DNA of 64,000 nucleotides. It comes from Deltaproteobacteria bacterium (lineage in GTDB: Bacteria; Desulfobacterota; Desulfobulbia; Desulfobulbales; Desulfocapsaceae). This document shows positions 38,421 to 47,449 of the stretch, piece after piece. The notes under the pieces were generated by a model that was given only the letters and a program-made list of their open reading frames with translations, did not search any database and was not told the origin of the DNA. The position numbers and the translations under genes were made by a program. Position 1 is the stretch's first letter; each line of letters starts with the position of its first letter. Location: the NCBI GenBank assembly GCA_026388715.1, contig JAPLJF010000010.1:186001-250000 (forward strand). The letters run 5' to 3'.

Positions 38421-38816
38421 ATGATCACCTTACTTACAGTTATCCATGTGGCGGTCTGTCTCTTTTTGATCGTGATTGTCCTGCTTCAGCACGGGAAAGG
38501 CGCGGATGCTGGGGCAACATTTGGTGGTTCCAGTCAGTCCTTGTTCGGGTCAGAAGGGCCACTGCCCCTGCTGAACAAGATTACGACCACGGTGGCAATT
38601 GTGTTTATGTTGACATCGGTGGCGCTTGCTTATTTTTCATCCAGCAAAAGCACGGGTTCGGTTATGAGTGAGCTAAGCAAACCCAAGGCTGCGGCAGTGC
38701 AAAAAGTGAAAGAGCAGACAAAAAAAGAAGAAAAAGTTATACCGATGCCCGTGACTGCCCCGGAAGGCCAAAAGACAGTACCTGCTTCTACGGAAGGGCC
38801 AGCAAAGGAAAAATAG
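38421..38816 (+). CDS. secG: Preprotein translocase subunit SecG
   Basis: A small subunit of the SecYEG channel. The 131 residues hold two membrane helices (LLTVIHVAVCLFLIVIVLLQ and ITTTVAIVFMLTSVALAYF) separated by the conserved cytoplasmic loop HGKGADAGATFGGSSQSLFGS. A Lys/Glu/Pro/Thr-rich tail follows that is longer than in E. coli. It is followed by tRNA-Leu. Confidence 0.95.
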   Translation: MITLLTVIHVAVCLFLIVIVLLQHGKGADAGATFGGSSQSLFGSEGPLPLLNKITTTVAIVFMLTSVALAYFSSSKSTGSVMSELSKPKAAAVQKVKEQTKKEEKVIPMPVTAPEGQKTVPASTEGPAKEK

Positions 38817-38886
38817 AAGATACCTTGAAATGAAACGAAAATTGTGATGTTTCAAGGCACCTTGGAGTAAAAAGTAAAAGAAGTGC

Positions 38887-38972
38887 GCCGCAGTGGTGGA
38901 ATTGGTAGACACGCTATCTTGAGGGGGTAGTGACCCACGGTCGTGCGAGTTCGAGTCTCGCCTGCGGCACCA
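38887..38972 (+). tRNA. tRNA-Leu (GAG)
   Basis: The 86-nt gene has acceptor GCCGCAG paired with CTGCGGC, anticodon GAG in CTTGAGGGGG, a long class II variable arm (TGACCCACGGTCGTGC), T-arm GAGTTCGAGTCTC and an encoded CCA. Confidence 0.97.
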
Positions 38973-38982
38973 TTTTTTTGAT

Positions 38983-39018
38983 AAGCCCATAACTTTGATA
39001 GTTACGGGCTTTTTTTTA
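38983..39018 (+). terminator. Rho-independent terminator after tRNA-Leu
   Basis: AAGCCCATAACT and AGTTACGGGCTT pair with one mismatch around TTGAT and are followed by a run of Ts. Confidence 0.9.
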
Positions 39019-39063
39019 TTGATAGATGAGTGATGACGAAGGGTTTAATGTCATTGAGTTTTT

Positions 39064-39567
39064 TCAGGCAGTGATTTCCTGAAAACGACTGGCCGGGGCT
39101 GTGCAGACCGGGCAGTTCTCCGTGGCCTTACCTGCCATGATAAATCCGCAAAACTGGCAGACGTGATAACTGGTTGTGCTGTCTGGAGTGTTTTGCCTGT
39201 CCAGTTTCTTTTTCAGACTCAGATGCATGCGCTGCACCTTGGCCGATTGGGAACAGGCGTTGTGCATGGCCTTTTCCTGGACATCACTTGCCAGTTGCCC
39301 AGTCTGCTCGTATAAGTTGATGGTGGCTGGGATCTCATGGTCAAAGGCCATGGAGGTGTTGGACTCATTGGAGCCTGTTTGTCCACGCAGTTGGACAAGA
39401 AAACGGGCTGCCTGGGCAGATTCTGAGTTACTGATTGCTAAAAAGAGGCCGGCCAGGGCCTTGTTCCCTTCCTGTTCTGCTCGTCTGGCGTAGATCTTGT
39501 TGCGGGCAGCCCCCCGTGCCATTTCCATGAATATTTTCTGCAACTGTTCCTGGAGTATCTGATTCAT
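39064..39567 (-). CDS. Rubrerythrin family protein
   Basis: Rubrerythrins reduce hydrogen peroxide in anaerobes. The 167-residue protein has a ferritin-like helical domain and a C-terminal rubredoxin-type iron site with two CxxC pairs (HVCQFCGFIMAGKATENCPVCTAPASRF). In the helices the iron-ligand glutamates are less obvious than in classical rubrerythrin (YARRAEQEGNKALAGLFLAISNSE, then ATINLYEQT). It is therefore a divergent member. It is convergent with the tRNA-Leu operon and followed by the DMT exporter gene on the same strand. Confidence 0.85.
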   Translation of the reverse strand: MNQILQEQLQKIFMEMARGAARNKIYARRAEQEGNKALAGLFLAISNSESAQAARFLVQLRGQTGSNESNTSMAFDHEIPATINLYEQTGQLASDVQEKAMHNACSQSAKVQRMHLSLKKKLDRQNTPDSTTSYHVCQFCGFIMAGKATENCPVCTAPASRFQEITA

Positions 39568-39585
39568 TTGTCTGTTTCTTGTTGA

Positions 39586-40509
39586 TTAACGATTTTTCCT
39601 GTCTGAAAAAAAACCTTTGGCCAGCGGATAAAAAAAGTCCTGACTTACTATTACTCCAGAAAACAGAGTGAAACCACCGATATATTGCAACAGGGTAAAG
39701 GATTCCTGCAGCAGGAACCTGCTGAGCAGCAGAGTGAACAGGGGAATCAGGGTGATGAAGATCGAACTTTTACTCACCTCCATATGTGTCAGGGCGAAGT
39801 TGTAGAGGCTGTAGGCGACCAGGGTTACTGCCAGGCCAAGGTAGAGAATGGCGGACATGGGGACAAGGAGAAAGGAGTGGGGCAGCGGAACTTGCGACAG
39901 CGTGAGGAATGGCGCGAAAAAGAGGGTTCCAACCCAGGCCTGGATAGCGGTGAGAAACAGCGGGGGATAGTGGACGGTGAGTCGCTTGATGGTAATGGTA
40001 TAGACTGTGGCGCAGATCATGGACATGAATTCATAGAAATTACCGAGAAGGGGTGACGGCGCCTGTATGTTTGCCTCTCCACCGAGGCTGAGGATGATGG
40101 CCCCGCCCATGGCCAGAAAAAGACCGATGACGGTCTGCCTTGATGATCTTTCTCCGAGAAAACAGACAGAAGCAATGGTGATCAGGAGTGGCAGCATGGT
40201 CGTGATAAGTGCGGCCTGAGCGGCGCTGGTGTTCTGTAGGGCAAGCGCCTCAAAGAAAAAATAGAAACAGGGCTCGCTCAAAGCCATGATGACAAACAGA
40301 TATCGCTCTTGTCTGCGGATACGGATTGTTCGAAATTGGGGCAGGAAACAGAGAAAGGCCAGTGACGCCACCAGCATTCTGCCAAAGATGACCACCATGG
40401 GATGATAATCCTGAAAAGCCAGTTTCATGGCAATAAAAGAACTTCCCCATAGAAACATGGCAAGAATCAGGCTGAGAGAGGGAAGAAGATGGGGATGATG
40501 CCGGCGCAT
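39586..40509 (-). CDS. EamA/DMT-family transporter
   Basis: An inner-membrane drug/metabolite exporter with about ten hydrophobic helices in two EamA repeats. The first starts LPSLSLILAMFLWGSSFIAMKLAFQDYHPMVVIFGRMLVASL and the second LLGNFYEFMSMICATVYTITIKRLTVHYPPLFLTAIQAW. The 307-residue form from the ATG at 40509 matches family length. The open frame extends 93 bases upstream, with neither start having a clear ribosome site. Substrate unknown. It lies 18 bp upstream of the rubrerythrin gene and is probably cotranscribed with it. Confidence 0.88.
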   Translation of the reverse strand: MRRHHPHLLPSLSLILAMFLWGSSFIAMKLAFQDYHPMVVIFGRMLVASLAFLCFLPQFRTIRIRRQERYLFVIMALSEPCFYFFFEALALQNTSAAQAALITTMLPLLITIASVCFLGERSSRQTVIGLFLAMGGAIILSLGGEANIQAPSPLLGNFYEFMSMICATVYTITIKRLTVHYPPLFLTAIQAWVGTLFFAPFLTLSQVPLPHSFLLVPMSAILYLGLAVTLVAYSLYNFALTHMEVSKSSIFITLIPLFTLLLSRFLLQESFTLLQYIGGFTLFSGVIVSQDFFYPLAKGFFSDRKNR

Positions 40510-40610
40510 GGAAAGTTTTTTTTTACACTTTATGGCGAATTGATTAGTATTGTTTTTTTGTTTGGGGCCAAGGCATGAGTAAGCGTTATCAGTTGATGCC
40601 AAGAAAAAGT

Positions 40611-40713
40611 AAGCCGTTGTTCAAAAATAACTGTAACATTTTAATGACGAGACCGGCACAAGAAGCCGTCACGAAATTGGCGAAAATGGAATAGTTATTT
40701 CGTGACGGCTTCT
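40611..40713 (+). repeat. Palindromic element upstream of the exported 877-residue protein
   Basis: It begins AAGCCGTTGTTCAAAAATAA, and AGAAGCCGTCACGAAAT pairs perfectly with ATTTCGTGACGGCTTCT (17 bp). This stem has a base-pair swap relative to other copies. The ends match in inverted orientation (AAATAACTGTAACATT against AAATAACTATTCCATT). It ends about 20 bp before the start codon. Confidence 0.88.
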
Positions 40714-40732
40714 AACTATAAAAAGTGATGAA

Positions 40733-43366
40733 GTGGAAATGCAAAATTTAAAAGAATTACTCTCTGGTTGTGGATTGTTTGTGGTTGTTATCTTGACTCT
40801 GTTGGTGTCGTGGCCGATCGATAGTCTTGCTGGTTCCACTGACAAAAGCGGTAAGATCAGCGATGATGCCAGTTGCAAGACCGGTGGCAATCTGGCCTTG
40901 GATGATGCTGTTGCACAGACGATGGAGGCCCTGGCCCAGGTGAAGATGGATGAAAACCAACTCGCCCAGACCAGGGAGCTGGTCAAGGGGCTGAATTATA
41001 CCAACATGCGGGTACTCAGGGTTTTTGGTGGTCTGCCCACCATGACTGCTGAGGGGGTATTGGATGTCTTGCATCGCCTGCCTCAAGCCCAGATCTCCTT
41101 TGAGCATCTTGGTGTGCTCGAACATTTTGTCACGCTTCCCGGGGTTGATGCTGAAGCGGCCTGGCAGTTGTTGAAGAAATTAAGAGGGTTGAATTTTGTC
41201 TCGGGCCGGGTGGCGGCGGCAGTCGGGAAGGCTGAAAACCTGCATCCTTCGGTGATGCTGGCGCTTATTGACCGGCTGGCATCCTTGAAGGAACCCGCCC
41301 TCTGGGCCTTCAAGGCCTTCCTTGAAGTGCCGGGGCAAACGGCGGAGGCGGTTGATAAGGGCTTGCGGCTCATTAATCAGATGACGGAAAAACAGTGTTG
41401 GGCCACTGAAAAGAGCTGCAAGATCGTCGGCATGACTCCGGAGTCGGCCTTGATGAATATGACCGCCCTCCGCCGGCTGTCTGATACCGATGCCTGGAAT
41501 GCCCGTTCCCTGTTCCAGCTCCCGGGAGTGACGCCGACGAGCTCGCTGTCCTTGATCAATACTTATTTTGCTGCTTCGCAGGAGGCACAGGAGGCGCTGT
41601 TTTTTTCTTATAATACCAAGGACAAAAGCCTGTTGCTCCAGGCCTTTGCCGATGCTGCTGATCACCTGATCTGGAAGATGAATAATCTGCATGATATCAC
41701 CGAACCCAGTGGCCAGGAGGTGGGGATCAAGGTTCTTTCATCCTGTCCGGCCAGCCGTCTTCGTGAGATCTTTCAGCGTCTGGACGCCAAGATGCAGGCC
41801 CGGTTCAATGGCGAATTCTCGGCCGGTCTTGCCGCAAACCGCGGGGCGACCATTGGGGCGCTGCGTCGTGCCACAGCAGCTGCCCGGGTGCAGGTGGCAA
41901 AGGATTGCACCACTGCTGATGCCTATATCCTTCTTTCGCGGGGCAGCGATCTCTACGATTCATCCTTTCGTGATATCTTGGTGCCGATGTTGAAAGAAAG
42001 GATTGATACCCGTTTTGGTGGTAACCTTCTCGTCTTTCTCAAGACGATTGACCCGCAGAATGCCCATGTCTCTGATTTTATCATCAGTCTGGCCCAGAAA
42101 GGGAAGCTCACTGTGTTTTTTCCGGCACAGGTCCGGGAGCAGGAGCAGGTCCTTGATCTGGTAGCGGAATCGGCATTTCACGATGAAAACAGCCTGATCC
42201 TGTTTTCCGCCACCTTCATGACCTTGCTCCAGACCATCGAGCCGCAGACGCGCACCTATCTTATTGCCAAGATGCTGACTGCAATTCGTGATAAAAATAC
42301 GGTGTTCAGCACCCAGTTGCGGGTGATCCTCCAATATTATCTCCAGGAGTATCCGCATCTGGTCGGGGAGGTGGATAAGATCAGAATCAGGCTGATGATG
42401 TCTGAATATGGCACCATCCCTCTTGACCAGTATGTCAAGACCAGTTTTGGGCAATGGAAGGCGGATGGTAAATTGAGTAGTTTGTCAGTCTTTCAAGGTG
42501 ATGACGATGGCAGTCAGTCCTTTCGTTCTAATTGTCAGTATCTGATGGCCCATGGCTACCGGCCGCGGATTTCCAATTCTTTTATTCTGATGGCAACAGA
42601 TACGGCGCAAGGGCGGGCCGTAACAGCACAGTTGCGGGCGCTTCTTGCGGCCCCGTCGCAGAATCTGGGCCAGATCCACGAGTTGCAGAGCAAGTATCCT
42701 CTGGTCGTTGACTGGGTGAAGGTGATGAACGGGATTGAGATCTCTCATTCTGTGGTCGTTTATTATGATGTGAGCCAGCAGCAGCAGCTTCTCAAACAGT
42801 TTTTGCTGGGTGGCCATGAGATGTTTGTGCAGCGCGGCCATAGTTACTGGCGCAAAGAACAGTTGCTGAATCCGCTGCAGGAGCTGTTGAAGTCCGGGGC
42901 GGTGGTTCCCGCGGATCTGGTCAGTAAACAACGGTTCATGAGCCTGGGATCCTGTGGCGGGATCCGCGCCTATTCAGAACTGGCCACGTTTTTTCATAAT
43001 AAGGTGGATATCCTGGCAACGGTGGGCACCGGCAAGGCTATTGTTAATGACCCGTATAATCAGCTTCTTTTTGAGCTTATTGCCGCTCGTCCAAACAGTC
43101 TGAGCTGGAAAGAGGTAGGTGATCAGGCGGCGATCATCTTTAAACACGGGATGGGAGAAGAGTACCTGCAACCCGGCTCGCTGCCGGCTATTTTGCATAA
43201 GATCATGGATCAGAAACAGATTGAGAAACAGAGCAGTACGATCAGCAGTACGGACAGCACGAGCAGCAGCATGAGTAGCACGAACAATACGCAGGTCCAG
43301 GCGCCGCCGCCTGTCCAGACGCATGCCTTAGAAGTGCGTCAAGCAACAGGAGTGAATGCCAACTGA
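40733..43366 (+). CDS. Large exported protein with possible clan CD (caspase-like) cysteine peptidase domain
   Basis: I do not recognise a named family. The 877 residues start with a signal peptide (CGLFVVVILTLLVSWPIDSLAG). A helical region of about 580 residues follows, with recurring segments such as LLKKLRGLNF, ALIDRLASL and LPGVTP that look like degenerate repeats. From about 620 the pattern changes: ILMATDTAQGRAV, then the hydrophobic VVVYYDVS, an RGHSYW motif (His703) and MSLGSCGGIRAY (Cys741). His followed about 38 residues later by an SCGG cysteine is the arrangement of clan CD peptidases. A Ser/Thr-rich low-complexity tail ends the protein. The start is GTG 40733 or ATG 40739. holA follows two bases after the stop. 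Confidence 0.7.
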   Translation: MEMQNLKELLSGCGLFVVVILTLLVSWPIDSLAGSTDKSGKISDDASCKTGGNLALDDAVAQTMEALAQVKMDENQLAQTRELVKGLNYTNMRVLRVFGGLPTMTAEGVLDVLHRLPQAQISFEHLGVLEHFVTLPGVDAEAAWQLLKKLRGLNFVSGRVAAAVGKAENLHPSVMLALIDRLASLKEPALWAFKAFLEVPGQTAEAVDKGLRLINQMTEKQCWATEKSCKIVGMTPESALMNMTALRRLSDTDAWNARSLFQLPGVTPTSSLSLINTYFAASQEAQEALFFSYNTKDKSLLLQAFADAADHLIWKMNNLHDITEPSGQEVGIKVLSSCPASRLREIFQRLDAKMQARFNGEFSAGLAANRGATIGALRRATAAARVQVAKDCTTADAYILLSRGSDLYDSSFRDILVPMLKERIDTRFGGNLLVFLKTIDPQNAHVSDFIISLAQKGKLTVFFPAQVREQEQVLDLVAESAFHDENSLILFSATFMTLLQTIEPQTRTYLIAKMLTAIRDKNTVFSTQLRVILQYYLQEYPHLVGEVDKIRIRLMMSEYGTIPLDQYVKTSFGQWKADGKLSSLSVFQGDDDGSQSFRSNCQYLMAHGYRPRISNSFILMATDTAQGRAVTAQLRALLAAPSQNLGQIHELQSKYPLVVDWVKVMNGIEISHSVVVYYDVSQQQQLLKQFLLGGHEMFVQRGHSYWRKEQLLNPLQELLKSGAVVPADLVSKQRFMSLGSCGGIRAYSELATFFHNKVDILATVGTGKAIVNDPYNQLLFELIAARPNSLSWKEVGDQAAIIFKHGMGEEYLQPGSLPAILHKIMDQKQIEKQSSTISSTDSTSSSMSSTNNTQVQAPPPVQTHALEVRQATGVNAN

Positions 43367-43368
43367 TC

Positions 43369-44748
43369 ATGGCCCTGATGAAACGCAACGAACTTGCCGC
43401 CTGGCTGGCCCAAGAGGGGGCTGAGCCAGAGGCGCGCGTCTATCTCTTTTTAGGGGAGAGGTATCTGTGCCGAGAGGCGGCGGATATGGTGCAACAGGCC
43501 TTGCTCCAGAAGGGCGGGGGAGTGGTCCATACCATTGACGGAGATCAGGAAGATCCTGGGCAAACCCTTGGCCGGATCATTAATTTCAGCCTGTTGCCGG
43601 GACGGCAGATCTACCGGGTGACGGACAGCCGTCTTTTTCATTCGACGGCGGTGGCGGAAAAGATCTGGAAAAAGGCCGTGCAGGCCCATGATGAGGGGCG
43701 GCCAGGGCCGGCATTGCGGCATATCCAGAACCTGGTGGAGTTGGCTGCACTCGGCGCGGATGAGTCTTTGGCAGAGATTGACCCGGATCAGTGGAAGCAG
43801 CTCTTTGCTTTCGCCAAACCCGATGGTTCACTGGACTGGGCGGATACGTTGCTCGCGGAAGCCGGGCCACAGGCAGGCGCCAAGGGTGGTGGTGCGGCAC
43901 TCCTTGCTGATCGCTATCTTACCGCTTTTGCCAAGGGGTTGCCGGGGCAGAATTTTCTGTTTCTCAGTGCTGAAAATGTTGATAAGCGAAAACAACTTTT
44001 CATCTTCATCAAAAAAAATGGTCTGGTTGTCGATTGTGCCATTGATGCCGGAGCCAGTTCTGCGGCGCAGAGAGGGCAGGAAGATGTCTTGCGCGAGCTG
44101 GCACTCAAGACCCTTGCTCCTTTTAAGAAAAAGATAGAGCCACAGGCCATGAAGATGCTCTTTGAACGGGTAGGTTTTCATCCGGTGGCGGTGGTCATGG
44201 AGCTTGAGAAGGTTATCCTGTTTGTCGAGGAGAGGCCAATGATCAGTTGTGCGGATCTTGAGGCTATGGTGGGCCGGACCAGGGAAGATGCCCTCTTTGA
44301 ATTGACGGAGGCCTTTGGCAACAGACAGGTCGCCTCGACCCTGGTGATTCTTGGCCGTCTTGTAGAAAATGGAATTCATGTCCTTGCGATTCTGGCCACC
44401 ATGCGTAATTATATAAGAAGGCTGCTGCTGTTTCGGTCCCTGCAGTTGCAGGATCATCCCTCCTGGCAGAGGGGGATGCAGGCCAGACAGTTCCAGGATG
44501 TCTATCTGCCGGCGCTCAAGGAAAAGGGGGAGTGGCCCGAGATGTTGAAAGGACATCCTTATGCCCTGTACATGAGTTTTAAAAAGGCAGAAGAGTTTTC
44601 CTGCCCGGTGTTAAAGGACTGGCTGGCCCTTTTGCTGCAAGCCGATTTCCGGCTCAAGGGATCGCCCCTGCCGCCGGCCCTGATTCTGGAAGAGCTTTTT
44701 CTCACCATGTTTGCCTGGAAGCAAAGTGCTACCTTGAAGTTGGAATAA
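43369..44748 (+). CDS. holA: DNA polymerase III delta subunit
   Basis: The clamp-loader delta subunit opens the sliding clamp. The 459 residues resemble HolA: the N-terminal YLFLGERYLCREAADMV (P-loop-like but non-catalytic), NFLFLSAENVDKRKQLF, the ALKTLAPFKKKIEPQAMKMLFERVG helix, FELTEAFGNRQVASTLVILGRLVENGIHVLAILATMRNYIRRLL and a C-terminal helical collar. It is longer than typical HolA (about 340) through an insert around residues 105-185. It follows the exported protein after only two bases. Confidence 0.8.
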   Translation: MALMKRNELAAWLAQEGAEPEARVYLFLGERYLCREAADMVQQALLQKGGGVVHTIDGDQEDPGQTLGRIINFSLLPGRQIYRVTDSRLFHSTAVAEKIWKKAVQAHDEGRPGPALRHIQNLVELAALGADESLAEIDPDQWKQLFAFAKPDGSLDWADTLLAEAGPQAGAKGGGAALLADRYLTAFAKGLPGQNFLFLSAENVDKRKQLFIFIKKNGLVVDCAIDAGASSAAQRGQEDVLRELALKTLAPFKKKIEPQAMKMLFERVGFHPVAVVMELEKVILFVEERPMISCADLEAMVGRTREDALFELTEAFGNRQVASTLVILGRLVENGIHVLAILATMRNYIRRLLLFRSLQLQDHPSWQRGMQARQFQDVYLPALKEKGEWPEMLKGHPYALYMSFKKAEEFSCPVLKDWLALLLQADFRLKGSPLPPALILEELFLTMFAWKQSATLKLE

Positions 44749-44774
44749 ATTTTAATAATGATTATTGTGTGCAA

Positions 44775-45089
44775 ATGAGTAAGACAAAAGATGAACATCA
44801 AGGATCAGTCGCCACCAGAGACAGGGAGGAGATTCGTGAGCCTTCTCTGTATAAGGCGCTGCTCCATAACGATGATTATACCTCCATGGAATTTGTGGTT
44901 GCCATCCTGGAAAACATTTTTTGCAAGACAACATCGGTGGCGACCAAAATCATGCTCGATGTCCATCAGGAAGGGGTTGGGGTGGCCGGGATTTATACCC
45001 GGGAGATCGGCGAGACCAAGATTGAACTGGTGCATCATCTGGCCCGTAAAAACGGTTTTCCTCTCCGTTGTTCTCTTGAGAAAATATAG
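44775..45089 (+). CDS. clpS: ATP-dependent Clp protease adaptor ClpS
   Basis: ClpS delivers N-degron substrates to ClpA. The 104 residues hold LYKALLHNDDYTSMEFVVAILENIF (the NDDYT substrate pocket), IMLDVHQEGVGVAGIYTREIGETKI and the C-terminal strand. A GTG two codons upstream (44769) is a second possible start, and neither has a strong ribosome site. clpA follows 55 bp later. Confidence 0.95.
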   Translation: MSKTKDEHQGSVATRDREEIREPSLYKALLHNDDYTSMEFVVAILENIFCKTTSVATKIMLDVHQEGVGVAGIYTREIGETKIELVHHLARKNGFPLRCSLEKI

Positions 45090-45144
45090 AAAGACAAATA
45101 AAAATATATGGTTACCCCTAAGTTCGGGGATATGGTGAAAGAAG

Positions 45145-47424
45145 ATGCTGAGTAAGACATTGGAAATGGCATTGATTAAGGCGATCAGAGAGGCAAAGAG
45201 CTACCGGCATGAATACGTGACTGTCGAACATATGCTCTATGGGCTGCTCTCTGATGAGTTGACCACCCATATCATCAGTCAGTGCGGGGGCTCCATCGAA
45301 AAGCTGAAACAGCGGCTGGAGGCCTTCTTCACGGGTGAACTGTCTACCTTGGGCCCTGACGGCCCCAGTGAGCCGGCTCAGACCGTGGCCTTTAACCGGG
45401 TGTTGCAGCGGGCGGTCTCCCACGTTCAGAGTTGCGGCAAGAGCGAAGTGGATAGTGGTGACGTCCTGGCCGCTATTTTTTCGGAGGCGGAGTCCCATGC
45501 CGTTTATTTCCTAGGTTCGGAAGGGGTTGGCCGCCTGGCGGTGATTGAGTACATCTCCCATGGCCTGCCGTCAGAAGGGTTGCAGAAGGAACCGCTGCCC
45601 CGCCCGCCCGCCGGACCTGGAACGGATCCTGAGACCAGAGAGATGGAGAAGGACGAGAAGATCCTCCAGGATTTTACCATCAATCTGACGCGCCGCGCGG
45701 CGGAAGGACACCTTGATCCCCTCATTGGCCGGGACATGGAGGTGAACCGGATGATGCAGGTGCTCTGTCGGCGCAAGAAAAATAATCCCTTGCTGGTGGG
45801 CGAACCAGGAGTCGGCAAGACGGCAATCGCCGAGGGTCTGGCCCTGCGCATCCACGATGACAGTGTGGCCCGGGCCGCGGGCCACAAGGCCATGGTTCCT
45901 GATCTCCTGCAGGATACGGAGATCTATCTCCTTGATATGGGGACGCTGGTGGCCGGCACCAAATATCGGGGTGATTTTGAGAAGCGGATGAAAGGTGTGG
46001 TCGAGGCCGTGGAGCGGAAGAAAAACGCCATCCTCTTTATTGATGAGATCCATACCATAGTCGGGGCCGGCGCCACCAGCGGCGGCTCCATGGATGCCTC
46101 CAACCTGTTGAAACCGGCCCTGCAGTCAGGGGTCCTGCGTTGTATCGGCTCCACCACCTATGAAGAGTATAAGAACCATATTGAAAAGGATCGGGCCCTT
46201 TCCCGCCGCTTTCAGAAGATCGATGTGGAGGAGCCTTCTGTTGAGGAGACCCGGTTGATCCTGCAGGGGCTGCAGCCGAAATATGAGCAGCACCATCAGG
46301 TCAGGTATGCCGGAACGGCCATCAGGGTCATGGCCGAGCTGGCTGACCGCTATATCAACGACCGTTTCCTGCCGGATAAGGCTATTGACGTGCTCGACGA
46401 GGTGGGCTCGAACTTTCGTCTGGCCGGCAAGATCGGGAGGACGGTCACGGTCCGGGATGTGGAGGCGGTGGTCTCGCGCATGGCCAGGGTCCCGGCTAAA
46501 AGCGGGACGAGCACCGAGCTTGGTTCCCTGAAAGAGCTCGCCGCCACTATGAAAGGGGCAATCTTTGGTCAGGACGAGGCCATCGACACGGTGGTGGGCG
46601 CGGTCAAACGAGCGCGGGCCGGTCTTGGCCATCCGCAGTCGCCGACCGGCTGTTTTCTCTTTGCCGGGCCCACGGGAGTCGGCAAGACCGAGGTGGCCAG
46701 GCAGCTGGCCCAGACCCTGTCCATCCATTTTGAGCGTTTTGACATGAGTGAATACATGGAGAAACATGCGGTGGCCCGTCTTATCGGCGCGCCTCCGGGC
46801 TATGTGGGCTTTGATCAGGGTGGGCTGCTCACCGAGGCCATCCGCAAACATCCCTATTCCGTGCTCCTGCTTGATGAGATCGAAAAGGCCCATGCCGATA
46901 TCTTCTCCATCCTGCTGCAGGTGATGGATCATTCGACCCTCACCGATAATGCGGGGCGGAAGGCGGATTTCCGGAATGTGATCCTGATCATGACCACCAA
47001 TGCCGGGGCCCGGGAGATGAGCAGCACCCCTATTGGCTTTATGTCCGAGAAAAAGGGGCGCGATCAGAAGGCGGTCAAGGGCTTGTTTGCCCCCGAGTTC
47101 CGTAACCGGCTGGATGCGATTATCTCTTTTGGGGCCTTGAGCGCGGCGTCGGTGGAAAAGGTCGTCGATAAGATGATTGTTGAGCTGCAGGCGCAGCTCT
47201 GCGAGCGGAAGGTGACCATTACCCTGACCCCCAGCGCCCGTAAGTATCTGGCCACCAATGGCTATGATCCCGATTATGGCGCCAGACCGCTGAGAAGGCT
47301 GATCATGAAGGAGATTGGTGATGTGCTCACCGATGAGATCCTGTTTGGCGCCCTGGTGCGGGGCGGAGAGGCCAAGGTGCATCTGCAGGAGAAAAAACTG
47401 GTCTTTACCTATCGAACTAAATAA
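45145..47424 (+). CDS. clpA: ATP-dependent Clp protease ATP-binding subunit ClpA
   Basis: A hexameric unfoldase feeding ClpP. The 759 residues have the N-domain ([35 protein letters not shown]) and the first AAA+ domain ([18 protein letters not shown], then [27 protein letters not shown]). The second AAA+ domain has [45 protein letters not shown] and [13 protein letters not shown]. There is no ClpB-type middle domain, which fits ClpA. It is coupled to clpS. clpP is not in the window. Confidence 0.97.
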   Translation: MLSKTLEMALIKAIREAKSYRHEYVTVEHMLYGLLSDELTTHIISQCGGSIEKLKQRLEAFFTGELSTLGPDGPSEPAQTVAFNRVLQRAVSHVQSCGKSEVDSGDVLAAIFSEAESHAVYFLGSEGVGRLAVIEYISHGLPSEGLQKEPLPRPPAGPGTDPETREMEKDEKILQDFTINLTRRAAEGHLDPLIGRDMEVNRMMQVLCRRKKNNPLLVGEPGVGKTAIAEGLALRIHDDSVARAAGHKAMVPDLLQDTEIYLLDMGTLVAGTKYRGDFEKRMKGVVEAVERKKNAILFIDEIHTIVGAGATSGGSMDASNLLKPALQSGVLRCIGSTTYEEYKNHIEKDRALSRRFQKIDVEEPSVEETRLILQGLQPKYEQHHQVRYAGTAIRVMAELADRYINDRFLPDKAIDVLDEVGSNFRLAGKIGRTVTVRDVEAVVSRMARVPAKSGTSTELGSLKELAATMKGAIFGQDEAIDTVVGAVKRARAGLGHPQSPTGCFLFAGPTGVGKTEVARQLAQTLSIHFERFDMSEYMEKHAVARLIGAPPGYVGFDQGGLLTEAIRKHPYSVLLLDEIEKAHADIFSILLQVMDHSTLTDNAGRKADFRNVILIMTTNAGAREMSSTPIGFMSEKKGRDQKAVKGLFAPEFRNRLDAIISFGALSAASVEKVVDKMIVELQAQLCERKVTITLTPSARKYLATNGYDPDYGARPLRRLIMKEIGDVLTDEILFGALVRGGEAKVHLQEKKLVFTYRTK

Positions 47425-47449
47425 AAATCATAATTAAAAATATAATTAT

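Noticed and set aside
46126-47382. 418-residue open frame antisense to clpA
   Set aside because: Shadow of a GC-rich gene; the translation is rich in His, Arg and Gly and has no domain pattern.
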